Positions 12,914 through 27,195 of a stretch of DNA of 64,000 nt are shown piece by piece; position 1 is the stretch's first letter; every line of letters begins with the position of its first letter. The notes below the pieces were generated by a model. The model was not told where the DNA came from. It saw only the letters and a program-made list of their open reading frames with translations, and made no database searches. The stretch lies in assembly GCA_030248135.1 (NCBI GenBank), contig JASANC010003287.1, positions 62,001 through 126,000 of the forward strand. The letters run 5' to 3'. Source of the stretch: Theristus sp. LFF4_11. Taxonomy: Eukaryota; Nematoda; Chromadorea; Monhysterida; Xyalidae. The translations under genes and the position numbers were made by a program.

Positions 12914-15900
12914 AGCAGCAAACGCACGCAGAACAAGCGCACTTGGCGATGATCATGCAATCTATAGTCGGCTTAAACTTTGACACGCATGCGAAGAAGG
13001 GACAACAGAACGAATTGGATTGAGCGCGCTGCGAAGTATTTGTTTCTAGTTGTTCTTCGTCGCAATAGATACGCGTTCGCTGATAATAATGATATGCGTG
13101 TGAGCTGAAACTGAACTGAACAACAACAAAAAATACAATATCGCACGATCTGGTGGTCGGTCGTGCCACGACACTCTTTTTTTCGTGAACAAACGCGTGT
13201 ATGTCAAATCGGTTGCACTCAATGCGTCCACCATCTGCCACGAGTGTGCAACGGTGTGTGGTCAAGTTTTTGTTTTGTTTTCCTGAAGACAAAAGGTCGT
13301 CGTGTGTCGTTTCGGCTTTCACGCCTCACTTGGCCGTCGATTATTACGATGAAAATTGGCACATTGAATCGAGGCAGACGCGAAGAGTTGTTTCTTTGAA
13401 AAAAAGATGATTTAAAAACATGATTTCATGACGACGAGAAAAAATGAGGTCTATCCTGTACACGTGTGAGAGTAGTAATGCGATCATAAGATGACATAAA
13501 AAAATAATTGACGCCGGAAAAAAATACGCGCAGCCTGTGGACGTCGTTAAAAACGACATGGCTAAAAGAGCACACAGAAACAAACATCAAAGTTTGTGTC
13601 AGTCCGAAACATCTTGATGAACACCAAGTTTTATATGATCGAAATCTGGAACGTGACGAATTGACTCGGATTATAATGAGTGTACATGGACAGGTCAATT
13701 ATGCTGCTTAGGGTGGCGCGACACCGAGTGACACAAGGTCAAACAGAGGGTGACCGGGGTGAGCGGCGTTGTTGTTTTTTTCGGTCTTCTGTGCCAGCGC
13801 ACGAAATTCGAGCGCAATCGAGCGAACTGACCCGATGCGCACCGTGTAATCCTCCAAAAGCAGGCCCGTTCTCTCTGTTTTCGAGCGCATTTTGACGGCG
13901 CGTTTCGCAATATGATCTATTTTTTATCTTGTCTGTTCATGATGAACATGTGAAAAACGATGATGGCAGGCAGGGTTTCTCGAAAATCAGGTACACTTTT
14001 TATTTGAAAATAAATACAATGCGTCTTTTTTAACTTTACTTGTGAAACGGGCACACACACAAACAATGATTGACGGTTTGTAATAAGTACGTAACAGAGA
14101 TGCACATCGACATAAGACATGAAAATGAGGAAACTTTTTCATCGTGTTTTCTATCAGTTTGAAAAGTAACGAGCCAGTGATTTACCAGTGCGAACAAAGA
14201 TCATGCTCGTGACAAAAAGTGCCATGAACAAACACGATTATGGGTCATTGAGACATCAAAACTCAAGAATCGGACTAGTTTTGCGGTGAGTAACTGCTAG
14301 TTTTTACCTCAAACCACGAGCGCGTGTTGAAAACTTGATTCCAGTGCTGTCAGTGGTCATTACGATTGACAAATTTGCTCTGTTCCTTTTCGCTTTTTTC
14401 GCAGAAAAACGGCAATATTTTTCGCCATGGTGGTACAATTTAATTTTCAAAAAACAGTTTGTGGTGACTTTTCTTTTGCACGTCTCTCTTTCTATGGCTA
14501 TTCACGTGCGTAACACTTGGCGGTGCAATTTGCAGTTAATATCGGGCCAGTTTTCGATTTTTAAACACGATAATATTACGCGACAATTGCCCGCAACAGA
14601 CATATACAGACGTAACGCGGAATGCGTATACGGACGGAAAAACATACAAACATGCGCGCACAATTGTTGTTTGCAGGATGCAAAATGAAAACGAGTTCTA
14701 TCAATTCATGAAAAGAGAGAGACGAAATAGATCATTATTTACTGGTTGTTGTAACTTTACTTATTTTAAAAATCACAAGACAAGACACGATGTGTGCGCA
14801 AAAAAACGGATGAAAAACTTGTTACTTTTTTCCCTGTAACGCAGGCTCACAGATGTTTCCATAGGTTGCAGTAATTTGTTGTTTTTTATCGGGTACTATT
14901 CGAAAGCGAAGTGATTGGAAATAGTTCAAAATTTTTACAGATGGATAAGATTTTAACAAAGTTGTTTCTCTTTAATGTTTTTTTAATAACTAAAAAGTAG
15001 CGCTCGGCGAGGAATTAGGAGAGCGGCCGGAGGCGAACTTGGCGAATTAAGATTGCGATTGGAGTGCATTTTCGAATCTGATAAAACAAAGTCAGAAAAC
15101 GTCAAAAACTGCCTTCCAAATGGGATTCAGCGAATGTGTAACAGCAGTCACCTACAATTTGTTCGAGGAAAAACGTTTAGCGAAGCAAACAAATAATAAG
15201 CGTGAAAAATCGAATTCAAGTGTCTTAAGGGCGTGTTTGCAAGAAGAAGGCCACTTATGCAGCACACACGTGTATACGGTAGCTCTGGGAAAAGAAATCA
15301 ACGGCAACAAGCAACAAGCATGAGTGCCCGTGTGGGCAAGCAAGCTGTTGCGCTACGCTGAACGCCCGGTTGCCCCATGTTGAGTGCCCTTTGGCATGTG
15401 AGTACACCACAGAAACGTTCCAATCACGCAATCACCAAGCAATATCTTTCCTCCGGAATCTACTAATTATGCCACACTCGGACGAATAATCAGTTTACGG
15501 ATTTGGTTCACGATTTCTAAGCTCACACGACCCTCCTCTCCATACAAGGTCACGTTCACAGCCACCTACACAGAAACGGCAAACCTGCAGGATACGTGCG
15601 AGTCGAGAGATAACAACAGTAGATTAGTGACTCAGTGTTGCGCCACACGGAAGTATAAACTTGGATTACGTGGAATTTGCTTAGCTTACCGGAAAGATAA
15701 GGATTCGATTAGATGAAAGATTACAAACGTGATTTTTAACTGTAAATGTGCAACTGTGGAACTTCGAAAGACAAATTCTAGACCAAATCATTGTCTTACG
15801 CGGACTTTTTGCCCTATCCAAAATAATAAAGTCCGCCTAAAACAGTTTCGGCTGTAAAAACGCTTCGGCAACAAAAAATTCCGAAAAAAGTGTGCCTGAA

Positions 15901-16034
15901 AAACGTCGGAGAAAATCAAATTTGTGTGCATTTCTTGCCGTTGCTGACAGCCGTGTGCAGTTTTTTGTGAAGACTGTTCAGCACGAGGGCGTATAACAAC
16001 ACGACGCAGGACATAAGGAGCGGCAAGAAATGTA
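12914..16034. other. Non-coding, nothing recognised
   Basis: No gene or clear repeat seen. Scattered 60-117 codon open frames lack family features or splice partners. Confidence 0.4.
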
Positions 16035-16499
16035 CAGGGTGATCAAAAACGTCAAGTTTTAAAACTCTTCGAGCTCGCGACTGCATTAATGTTTGAAATA
16101 AAATTGTTCAATGTCTCCATCGTTGCGCAGTTCAACAGTGACCATTCACTGCATCGCAAAGTTCTGCAAGGCTACAGGCATCGCTTGTATGCGATATCGT
16201 TGAAAACAAGGGTGGACACATTGAACAGCTTAAGCAACTAAAACAAGACAATTATGGAGCAGATGACAGTCAAAGAGAACTTGCCAGAAGAAAACTTGAA
16301 TGATAATGATGACGTGTACCCCCGATGCTTGAAAATGTAAAAAACGCGGAAATGTAAGATTTTGGTTTAAAATACCGTTGTGCCTGACAGAGTTATGCCA
16401 TGCAACCAAATGACTATAAGTTGGTCAAATTTCAGGTGCAGGCGTTAATGCACTCGCGAGATCAAAGCGGTTTAAAAATTGACGTTTTTTATCACCCTG
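16035..16499. mobile_element. Tc1/mariner-type element relic with TA target duplication
   Basis: The ends are inverted repeats of about 45 bp: CAGGGTGATCAAAAACGTCA on the left and, read from the right, CAGGGTGATAAAAAACGTCA. The similarity extends imperfectly to CTCGCGA on both sides. TA flanks both ends (16033-16034, 16500-16501), the target duplication typical of Tc1/mariner transposons. Inside, the plus strand encodes about 36 codons ending ENKGGHIEQL...ARRKLE then TGA. This resembles the C-terminal 'GGHIE' tail of mariner-type transposases. The rest of the transposase is gone, so this is a non-autonomous deletion derivative, 465 bp long. Confidence 0.8.
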
Positions 16500-16501
16500 T
16501 A

Positions 16502-19500
16502 CAATTCACATAGTTGCATGCGTGAACGTATGAACGTGGCCTGTGGGTGAACACGCAGTGTAACCGGTCTCTGTAGACATGCAGTAACGTGCAAGATGCA
16601 TAATGCAGCTACAATCGTATTCAGTGCTATACATGTGCAGCACATGTTCGCTGATCAGACATCAGTAAAATGACGATGTTGATGATCATGATGATCGAAA
16701 AATGATTATCACAAGAACATCACACACAAAATGCGTGCAAAAAAACGCGTACAAATATGTACGGCAAATCAGACGCTGAACATTCAGGAGCCAGACAGTC
16801 AAACCGGTCGAAAAACGCGCGCCGAAACGATCGCGAGGCGTGTAACGGTAGCAGGCAGCAGCTGGTGAGCAGCTCAGTCAGAGTGTACACTACGGCGATC
16901 TACAGCATTTTTTTCGGGGCGATCACGATCTGGTGTGTTGTGTGCTCGCGCGTGCGCGAAAAAATACACCGCAAATAATGCACACGACGGTTTACACAAT
17001 TCTCGATACTCAGAAATTACATTATGATATTATTTCGGGCATTTTTCGCCCGGAGAGATGACAACATGCGTATATACTGTTTACACAGAGAAACATGTGC
17101 TGCTAGCCCATTAGACAGGTGTTTAGCCGCACGTGTGTGTGGTTGTGTAGAACGAAAACTCGACCTAGAAGGAAGGCAGGAGCATTATTGCAGGCGTGTG
17201 CAACGCAACGCTACTGGCGCTGGTGCAGCTGTCCCGTCACCCAGGCGCGTTGTTGATTTCAAGGTCAAAGGGCAAACGCGCGCATAGAAGTGCCTGAAAT
17301 GGCGTATCCCTTAGGGACGTCACGTTTCGAAATTGCCGGGACGGCTTAGCGGCAAAATCTCAAGAAGCAACATTGACGAATGAAATGCGCCCGTTCGTCA
17401 GACGGTACCGGTTGTTTTGTGACCAGCTTCGGTGAGATGCTGGCATCTCTGCTCGGGTGTCATGATGAAATTCGCTACGAACGAACACACACACACATAC
17501 ACGAACACCCGGAGATTGATTTTCTTGAAACGGAAAGAACATTTGATTTCCGCTTTGGTGTCTGCTACGGCCAGACAGACACACGATTTGATTTGCGAAC
17601 AAATGATTTTTGAACGCTTCCTTTGCCGCGCGCGGTGTGTTTCAAAAACATTCATTCAAGAAATCAGTGTTCGGACAAGAAGATATGAACAGGAGAGAAC
17701 GCAACGGAAGTTTACAGTGCGCAGTCACTTTACAGGACGCTCGGAGACAGAGGTAAGCGTTGGAAGAAAAAACAAGCAAAAAGCTTGCGTTCAGAAACAG
17801 ACTGACCGGCGCATCCAAAGGGATCAAAGAATATAAAAGCGCACACCAGAGCCAGTAAAAATGAAACGAATAAAAAAGACGAACGATGGGGCGTGTGAAG
17901 ACAAATCGGCAAATGGAAGCGAGGATTCAGATGCAAATTTTTGCTGTGGTCCAAAGGCAGCGCGTTTTTGGACAAAAAAAACGAACGCAGGTACACACAA
18001 TCTTCATGTTCGTTGTTGGTTTTGAACAGTTGAACATCATGTGCAATCAAGAACGAGCACAACGTTCGACCGACGTAACGATCAACAAGTTTTCGTCAGC
18101 CCCTATCAGGTTTTGTTTGTAAATCCAATGCTTCGGGTCAGACGTTTTTGTACATATTCCAACACTCCAGCCAATCACTGCAAAACACTCTGACCGAATT
18201 ATCTCTACCCACGAATTTGATTCAGATCGTGCCGTAAAATTTCACGCGCAGTCCCAGATGTTGTGTCAGCATTTGAGCTCACGGGAAGGTGTTATTATTT
18301 TCGAAGGCACTTTGGAATCATACAGCTGAGCGAAACAAAAAACAGCAAACCGTTCAGTTCCCGAACGTAAACACCATTGTCAGGCGTCAAAAAACTACTG
18401 GCCGCAATCGACGATATTGCGCATTTTTCAGCTGTTATGCATTGAAAACGCACGGAAAATAGTATCGTTCCTGCTCAAACAGGAACACACATCGGCTAGG
18501 GTGAGCGACTATGTTTGTGTAATTCTAGGCCATGAAAAAACATCCGACCGTCGGGGGTGCCAGATGTGTTTGGAAGGGTGGAAATAATAAATAATTGGGG
18601 TGTACATATCAGTGAGCACAGAACAGCGCTGTTTCAGTGCCTGGGACGTCGTAATGCGCATTCGTTGTACATGTTGCGTGATATGTTGACGTTCGTTTTT
18701 CTTACGTTAAGAGCACATAAGATTTTTGTGACTGTCATCAAAGTGAGAGCTTTGCATCCAATTGCGGACTGAAAGCACGCGCGAGCGCCTTGGAGAGCGA
18801 TGCGTCACCCCACCCGACGGCGAACCACTGCTGGCCTGCCGGTGCGCTTGCGATTTTGCCTTTTTTCGTCACTTTTACGTCGAGAAGAGAGCCCGGAGTG
18901 CGTGTGAAATTACGGTATTTTTATGCAGAGAAACGTGTTTTTTAGCCCGCATGCGTACTATACAGCGCCGGCAGCAGTTTTTTGTCATTGCGCCGCGACC
19001 AAACCACCCCCATGTGGTGCCATTTTTTGATAGTGCGCACGAATACGATTTATGCGCGTTTACCATGTCAGCAGCAGTGGTTTTTTCGCCAGCTGGGAGG
19101 CGGTGAAAACAAGAGAGAATTACAGATGAAAAGGAAACAACATTACAATGTACATACAAACAAGAGCGCGCTGGTTTTCCCCGTTCGAAACTGTGCGATA
19201 TGCCGACCGGCCGATCTCGGACGACGTGGGTCGGGCGCAAAAAAAGCGCGCGCAACAATCAGAAAACAGCTGGTTGCACACATGAAATGCCGCTTCGAAA
19301 ACACGTATTTTTTCTATTTACTCGATACGAGTTTTCGGAATGGTATTTTTACGAGTGAGTGCAGTCGTGAGAAAGTTTTTTTTGCAATCTCTTTCTCTCG
19401 ACGATTTTCATCAACGCAATACGCTTACAAACGCAATAATTAGGGTGAGTAAGTTATGGGATTGCTGCGTGCGTGCACTCTCCAGGACGTGGAAAGTGGG

Positions 19501-22500
19501 ACTCGTGGGAACAACAGAGGGCAGACGTTTTTAAAAATGGATTTTTTTGAAGAAATATGATTGTGATCATCAAGCACCGTTTCAAATGGTAGTTAACCAC
19601 AACTACAAGCTAGCAATTGTCCCATTGTTTTTTTGCACAAGCGCTCTGAATCTTTCAAAATTTGCAGATGACAAACAGGAATACAACGACAAGCCAAAAA
19701 GTTCAACTACGTAATGTCAAACTCGACACAACACGCAACTGTCATTGTTTCAACAAAATAATGAAACGTGCATTATTGCAAAAAGCCATATATTTTTGGA
19801 ACAAAGTGCAAAAATATCAAAAGTATGCAAACTATATGAATCATCAGTGAAGAGTGAAGCCAAACCGAAGCCAGAGCTCAGGTGTCCTTCAAAACAATCA
19901 GCGGGAGTTGAAGTTTCTTTGGAAACGACATTTTGCTGATTACCGGAACAGAACATTCAAATGTTGAGTCATCGTAATACTAACGACATATCTAGATATT
20001 TCAGTCTCCGAGCGCGAGAATTTTATTTTACAGCACTCCTTTTCCTTCTTTCCAGCTAGCGGTTCTGGTGGTGTCGTCGTCGTCGTGTAAAATTCACACA
20101 TTCAATATTTTACGCCAGACTACTCACAAGGGACACAACGGTTTATGACGTTTTTTGAGTAACCGCGATTTGATAGCGAACTATAGAACTATGGACGTTT
20201 TATGGAGTGCACACGTTCCCGGAGGGTTTACGGTCAGCTGACCGTAGATGGGGAAAACGCGCGACAAACAAAAACAAGACACAGCGCATGTTTTTACGAT
20301 TCCGCTCTTAAAAATTGCAATTTTCAAATCATCACACTCGTACAGATGTCGGTATCCAGAGGTTTTGAAGCTCGCCCCTGAAGTCTGGGCTAAACTGAGG
20401 CTACGGTATTATCACGAATATGCATACACCTTTGCTGGCAGCGCGCACAAAGAGACACAATTTGAAAAATTAACGAGTTTACTTAACATGCATTTGAAAT
20501 AATGCAGCTTTACTGGGTTAATAAAAGTGTAGAAAAACACACGTGTACACAGTGTATGTGTTTGAAATCCTGGTCACCAGTGCAGAGATATTTAGTGCGT
20601 GACTCAATAAAACAGTGTGGTTTTGCCAAAAAAGACAACAAAACTGCAAGTAAATACGTAAGGAAGGGGCGAAGAACATACGGAGCAAGAAAATGAAATA
20701 ATCGGAAATGATTGCACGCATGCAGTTGACATGACGGAGTGGTAAAAAAGATAAAAAGTCAAAAAAAGCGCGCACAATTTTGATTTGCTTGCAGCGCGCG
20801 CAATTGCAGGCTGTCCACTCGCTATGTGGCAGATGGTGTGAAACGATAATTGAAATTTTTTGATCATTATATGCGTCATTATCAAAATGTGCGTGTGTGT
20901 GTGTAGTTGATTTGAAAATCAGTTGTTTGCGCACCGCGCATGCGCTGCTTGCTGGTTAGCTGTCGTCGTTTTGAAAAATTCTGTACACTCGTGTGTCAAG
21001 AAGCAAACAGCAAGCTCAGCAGCGTATGTGCGTTGTTGCGTCGCGAAGACAATCGCGCCATTTTTTCTTTGATTTGAAAATTATTGTGCACAATCTGGCC
21101 CATGTTGGCAAATGGGAATGGCGAATGCACATGCATGCAGCAACAGACGGCAGTACAGGGTAGACAGAGAACAATTGAAAGAAAAATCCATTCAGCAGTT
21201 TGTTGATCCACGAAAATGTAAGTCGCTTTAGACCGGCGATGAAATTTGAATCCGCGCTGTGTGTGTGTTGCATTGTGTTGATCATGAGATACGTGTGGGT
21301 AAGGCGATTTCAAGAACCAATCGGTTGAGCAGAAAAAGAAGATTAGAATTTTTCTGCTTTTCTACGGCACATCAGAGTCACTGTTCCGGTATACAATTAA
21401 AAATTGTAAACGATAATAATGCAGCTGGTCAAAGAAAACCGGGTTTGTCACCTGCTATGCAGTCTGCCCAACAATTTTGCAATTTTCCATGTTAGATTCA
21501 GTGCGACTGAAATTCGATTTTGATTAGGCACGCATGAATGGATGGTTTTTACGATGATTGCTGCCCATGTCATGGAGTACGGTACAGTGTAGCAGTGAAC
21601 TTTCAAGAGCTGCAAACGTGTAAATAAATACTCCCATGGTGAAAAAAAGTTACCATAACCACTGGGTCAGTAGCTTGATTGACAGACCATGTGGCAAGTT
21701 CAGGTCAAAATGCGGGCTTGGGAATCATGCCTAAAAACAAATCAATGATTCACCTGACCACTGGAGAGAAAAACTTTCTCAGAAAACAAGTTCACGTAAC
21801 TGTAGATCAGAAAAAAACACTCGGAAATTTAGCGTGCCTATTTATCTTCGGTTTAGTGGAACAGATGTTTGAAAAGTGATCATAGCAGTGACTGTAAGTT
21901 ACAAGGTCACTTTACTGCCCGTCATGCAAACTACACGTTCAATCATGATCAATGAATGTTTTCTTTAATTGATGCACGACTTATTTGCTGTACGTGCAAC
22001 ACCTGGTTTGGTTTGGTTTGACTTAGTTTGGTTCGCGATATTATGATATGAACTGTTCGTGATACGCAACTTATGGCCCGAGATAAGCATCTAATGCGAT
22101 ATGATGCCCGAGCCCGTGTGTCGACCACACACATTTGTATTTATGGGGCGTAAACGCCAACTTTTAGCGCATTCTGCAGTCACTGTGTTGCGGGAAAGTC
22201 GTATTTCTTTTTTTAATATCGTATTTTTTTCTGAAACGGTGACTGACGACCCGAAAAAAAACTTGTCAAATGTTTTTAAACGACTTTCAATCTGCAAATT
22301 TTTGGGGCTTTATTTTAATATTGATGAATAAACCGTATACAATCGGTTGAAAGCGCCGTGATAAATGTCGAGGAAACAAGGAGAAACTCTATTTTTAATA
22401 ATTTGCATAAGTCGACACAAAGGCGGTGATTAATGCATCGGCGAAATTTGTGACACACAGAAATGTAGCCGCTATAGTTTTTTCATGACCTAGAACCACG

Positions 22501-25500
22501 TATTCACAAAAAACATATTATCGTCGTTCGAAAAATTGAATAAAATTACATCTGAGTCTAAAAAACGGAGGTTATTTGCATTTAGCCCGAAAAAACGGGC
22601 CACAGAAATACAGGAGGCCATCGTATCGTACGTAAACGGCCTGTGGGTCGTCGTCGCCGTCGCGCAACCAGCTCGTAATCATAAAAACTATTATTTCGTT
22701 ATCATAAATTGCGCGAAAATATGTTTTTATCGAAAAAAAATACAAAATGTACGCCTGGGTAACAGAGATCCCAAAAATACGAGAGAGAGAGAGTGGTGGT
22801 GGTAAAAAAATGAGCCGATAATTGTGAGAAAATTGATGCGTATCACGTTTTTTTCGGGCACAACAAAAACATCGATGTAAGTTATATGTATTTCGGCCGT
22901 GTGTCCAGCATGCCTGGCACCGCTAGTCACCGACCGATCGGGCTGAGGGACAGTGAGGAGAAATTATGGAAGAAAAAACTGCGCTGGGGTGGATGGAATT
23001 TCAGTTCAGTTCAGTTCAACGCTTGTTGGCACCATTTTCACTTCTGTGCTACAAAAATGGGGCCAACGACTTTGCAGCAAGTTATATTATGCGTAATTCA
23101 TGTATGGGTGTGATTCTGATTATTATATTGCGAAAAGAATGAGAGGAAACCGAGAATTATACTGTAAAAAATCCGCACAATATCTGCAATATTGTAACAT
23201 ACTTTGTGCAATGCACAACGCTCGTCTTGCAAGGCAAATGAAAGAAAACTACGGTAGTTAAAACAGCAGCAGCAGCCGGATGCGCGTACTAAACACTGGG
23301 CACGCACGACCACTGATACCATCAGTTGTGCCTGGAAACAGACTGCAGAAGGCAGGAGTAGTGAAACTACAGATGAGATTGCTGCTGCTGTTTTTACTAG
23401 CAGAAATAACAAGCATGCCACTTGGAATTCAAGTGCCCACCATTCAAGTGGAAATCATTCAATTCATTCAAGAAAACAACTTGTAAACTAATTCAAAAGG
23501 TTCAGGTACCTTTTGTCCAGTTTGAAATGGCATAGTTTAATTTTTGAACAATAAGACCAAGAGGCTTTACGCAAAATGAAAGGGGCTCTTAGTGCTTTAT
23601 CTTACTTGACAATCACAGCTAGTAGGTGCAATTATGAGTGGCTCTCAACAACTACACAACAGCTAGAGCAAGCTCATAACTGATGTATTGCAGCTTGTCT
23701 AACCTAAAGTGAACTAGGAAACAATTGACAAAAGATCACTGGTTGGTTGAAATTCCAACAGCTTATGTAGTCTCCTGAAATGTCAGCGAGCTCTTGAACG
23801 CACAATCGGGGTGGGGTGTCAGGGGTGAAGTAACGCTTCGTTAATCAAACAACAATTTGAACGTTACCCCCTTTGACAGGTGTCCACCCTTTATTGTGTG
23901 TGTGGCCAAGGTCTCGGCTGCTGGCCCCCAATTGGACCAAAAGCTCGCTCTCTCTATCTGTTGGTGTCAGTCAAACACAAATGTGCTCTTGTGTTGCAAC
24001 TGATCTATTTAAAATATCATTGAAAAAATGTAACCAGTTACTAGAATGTGTGCAACCAACACACGCTTGTGTAAACAGAAAACAAGATGTTGAGCGATAA
24101 GCTGACGCGCAGGCGCAGTTAGCTTGATGTAAAGAAACGTACAAATATCTAGATACACAGCACCTCTCGAAATGTTGTTTGTTCTTGTTTATTTTAAAGC
24201 AAATCGCTTGTTGTAACACATATTGTTATGTTAGATCATCGTGAATGGACTGTACACTGGATGACATAACATGAATGAAAAAGAGTATTCTAATTTTAAA
24301 GCTGTTTGCTAAACAGATTTTCGAACGATTATTGCTAAATTTGTGCTGGACACGTGTTTACCGATTATGAAACATACTCTGACCATTGTGAATGATCATG
24401 CATCGCGTTTTTTTAAGTTGTGATTATGCACTTGTCAACAAGATCGATGCCGTTCCTTACCGTAACCGAGTTAGTTTTTGGTCTGAAACTCGAAATTGAA
24501 AACACAATGAAAAAGTTCAGCTAGAAACAACGTGATGCGCAATGGGAAACTTTCCTTCTGCTCCGTCGTGTGGTGGTGGGAACCTTGGGTTGGGCTTTTC
24601 TGACGTTCTCAGAATCACGTCAGATTTGATTTGATTTGTGCAAAGTTTGATTGATACTCACTGGGCATGCAGCGTAGAAAAAAACTTGAAAGTAAATTGC
24701 TCAAACAGGAGGACCGACCGATCGACTGAGCGGGAAGCAGCAAAGGTTCAAGGGGCGGAAGGCCTCCCGCAAAGACGAGCAATCAAAAGTGTACAGCAAT
24801 TTTACAAGCAATGATGCCAGTAAATTTCGGTTTTATTAACTAGGAATTATGTACTGGTACAGACAGTCCACTACGCTTTTGGGTAGTTTGATGGTTGAGT
24901 TCAACTCCAGTGATTCGTCAGCGTAGACACAACATATATCTGATATGTACATACATGCGCGCTACAAAATGACTGAAAATCTATAATCACACGACAATCA
25001 ACAGTGAGAGAGAGGGGTCGGAAATTATTGTCGAAATTTCAGTTATACACCCTGTCTCGCGATTTGAAACCGGTTGTGGTTTGTTTGTAATTGGCCTTGA
25101 ACATTTCCTGCACCGGTCAGCCCGCACTCTGCTACAATCGCTGAGGTTCCTGCCTCAATGCATCAGTTTTTCGGATAGCGAAATTCTACAGTAACGACGT
25201 GGCTATTAAAAATTAAAAACAAAAATTTCTGCCGACATTATATGCACACATGTGCCGCAGGCGCATCCTTGAAGACCATAAAAACCATGCGTCCGTCGAT
25301 GTAACACTCCGATGTGTGTGTGTGCTTCACATGATTATCACAGTGTTGTCAACATATTGCGCTACGAGAAATTGCTACACTCCGCTCACCCGATACAAAA
25401 ATAGACATTGATAAATATCTATAGTAAATATCGTCAGACACAGAAGAAAGTTGAATATGAACGGGAAATCGGTAATTTCGGCAAACTGGTATGAAGCAGC

Positions 25501-26975
25501 GAAAGATGAATGAACAGGCGGCAAAAAAACGCACCGGTCGGTCAGTCTGCATCGGTCGCTATCTGTGGCGATCATCTGTTAGCGCTCGCCTTATTATTAT
25601 TTCACATTGTCACAAACACACGTTGCGCACATTTTGCAGAGACGCCTACACTCGTTTTGAAACACCGTTTTTTAATATTTATTTTACATTTATTTCCGAG
25701 TGCCTGTGGGAGAGGCGCTCTTCGAAGTGCGTCCGTGCGTTTTTTTTCTCACGGTGCTTTACTGACTCAGAAGAAACACATTCATTTTCGCCGTTGACGA
25801 CGAATATATGTAGCGCTAGCGCTCGTAATGTATGTACAACATCCGCTCCTCTTCACTTCATCTTCTTAAACTCACTTGACAAACTATGTGCACGTGTTAA
25901 ATTGAAATTATATACTGGTTTAAATGTTGCTAACATTGCTTAAACAGAGGAGCGAGTGAGGTGAGAAACAGGTACTTAACGGAAACAAGGTCAGCAAACT
26001 CATCAAATCATTCCTTTTTAAATGAAAAGTTTCTGACAAAGAGCAGGGCGTAAGTTACGGTAACGTCACAAATCTGTCTGTAAAAAAGTAAAAACACACG
26101 CGCGTTTCGATGGCGCTCTAATTTTTTCTAGCAAGTTTATAAGCTTGAAACTTTTCAGCAATAAAGTTCACAAACAGTGTGAAACAATCGTGGGAAACAT
26201 TTCAATGTTGATACAGCGACACACGTCTCAAAGTGTTTGTTAAGTGGTGCATCAGAATTGACAGTTTTAGCGTCCCACATCTAACAGCAGTGGGGACGTT
26301 TGCAAAAAAGCGTAAATATTTACGCATGCAGCTGTCGTGTTGAATGTGTGTCCATTTTTGGCTGAAATGTTGAGCAACAAACTCGTTGGACGCATTACGG
26401 TAACAACTTTCACTTCGCTGAACGTTTTAACGTTTGATATTTATTATGTCTATTTCTCTGTGGTGGTAGCAAGAACGCATCGTCACACTTGTGCAACATG
26501 AAAATAAACACATTAACAGCGGCAGCGTAATATTTCTTTTCTCAGGCTGTCATGCAAAATTTATTCATTCTCCAATGGCTTCGGGCAGTTCTCTAATTAA
26601 GAATTTTGCAAATTCGATAAGAAAAAGCCATTAAGAGCAGAGTTAAGGACAGTCACTAGTCAGACAACAATAATGCTGATGGTAAAATGCTGCTGATTTA
26701 ATTTAGTCAACGTGCAACACAACCGCTTGTTGAATGCTTTTTTCAATTTTTTTCTGTTTGATTAATGGTTTGTGCGCTTTAATTAAATTCGAAAACTTGA
26801 TAGTTCTTTTGGCTGAATCTTTAAACTGCGGTGCTATCCGCGTTGACCTTACCACTTTTAAAAGTTAAAACTGAGTGTTTTGAAAAAAACATTTTCCCAG
26901 TTTCGCAGTTCACAACAGCGGTACAAGTCAGCCATGAGTTTCATGACCATTGTTTTTCAAACTTCATTTGAACAT
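16502..26975. other. Gene-poor DNA between mariner relic and minisatellite
   Basis: About 10 kb in which I find no convincing exon, tRNA or structured repeat. Short direct repeats such as the TTCAGTTC triplication near 23000 and a GAGAGA run near 22787 are minor. Exons of poorly conserved genes could be missed by eye. Confidence 0.35.
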
Positions 26976-27195
26976 AGTACTCGGTTTGTATCAGAACATC
27001 CACAAGAACAGTAGGCTCCGTTCAAGATACTAGTACTCGTTTGTATCAGAACATCCACATGAACAGTAGGCTCGGTTCAAGACACTAGTACTCGGTTTGT
27101 ATCAGAACATCCACAAGAACAGTAGGCTCGGTTCAAGACACTAGTACTCGGTTTGTATCAGAACATCCACAAGAACAGTAGGCTCGGTTCAAGAA
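26976..27195. repeat. 55-bp minisatellite, four copies
   Basis: Four tandem copies of a unit of about 55 bp that begins AGTACTCGGTTTGTATCAG and contains ACATCCACAAGAACAGTAGG. Copies differ at a few positions (GGCTCC versus GGCTCG, ACAAGAAC versus ACATGAAC) and one has lost a G in CTCGGTTT. Confidence 0.95.

Noticed and set aside
12670..12960. Poly-threonine and poly-valine reading frames
   Set aside because: Produced entirely by the GTT microsatellite.
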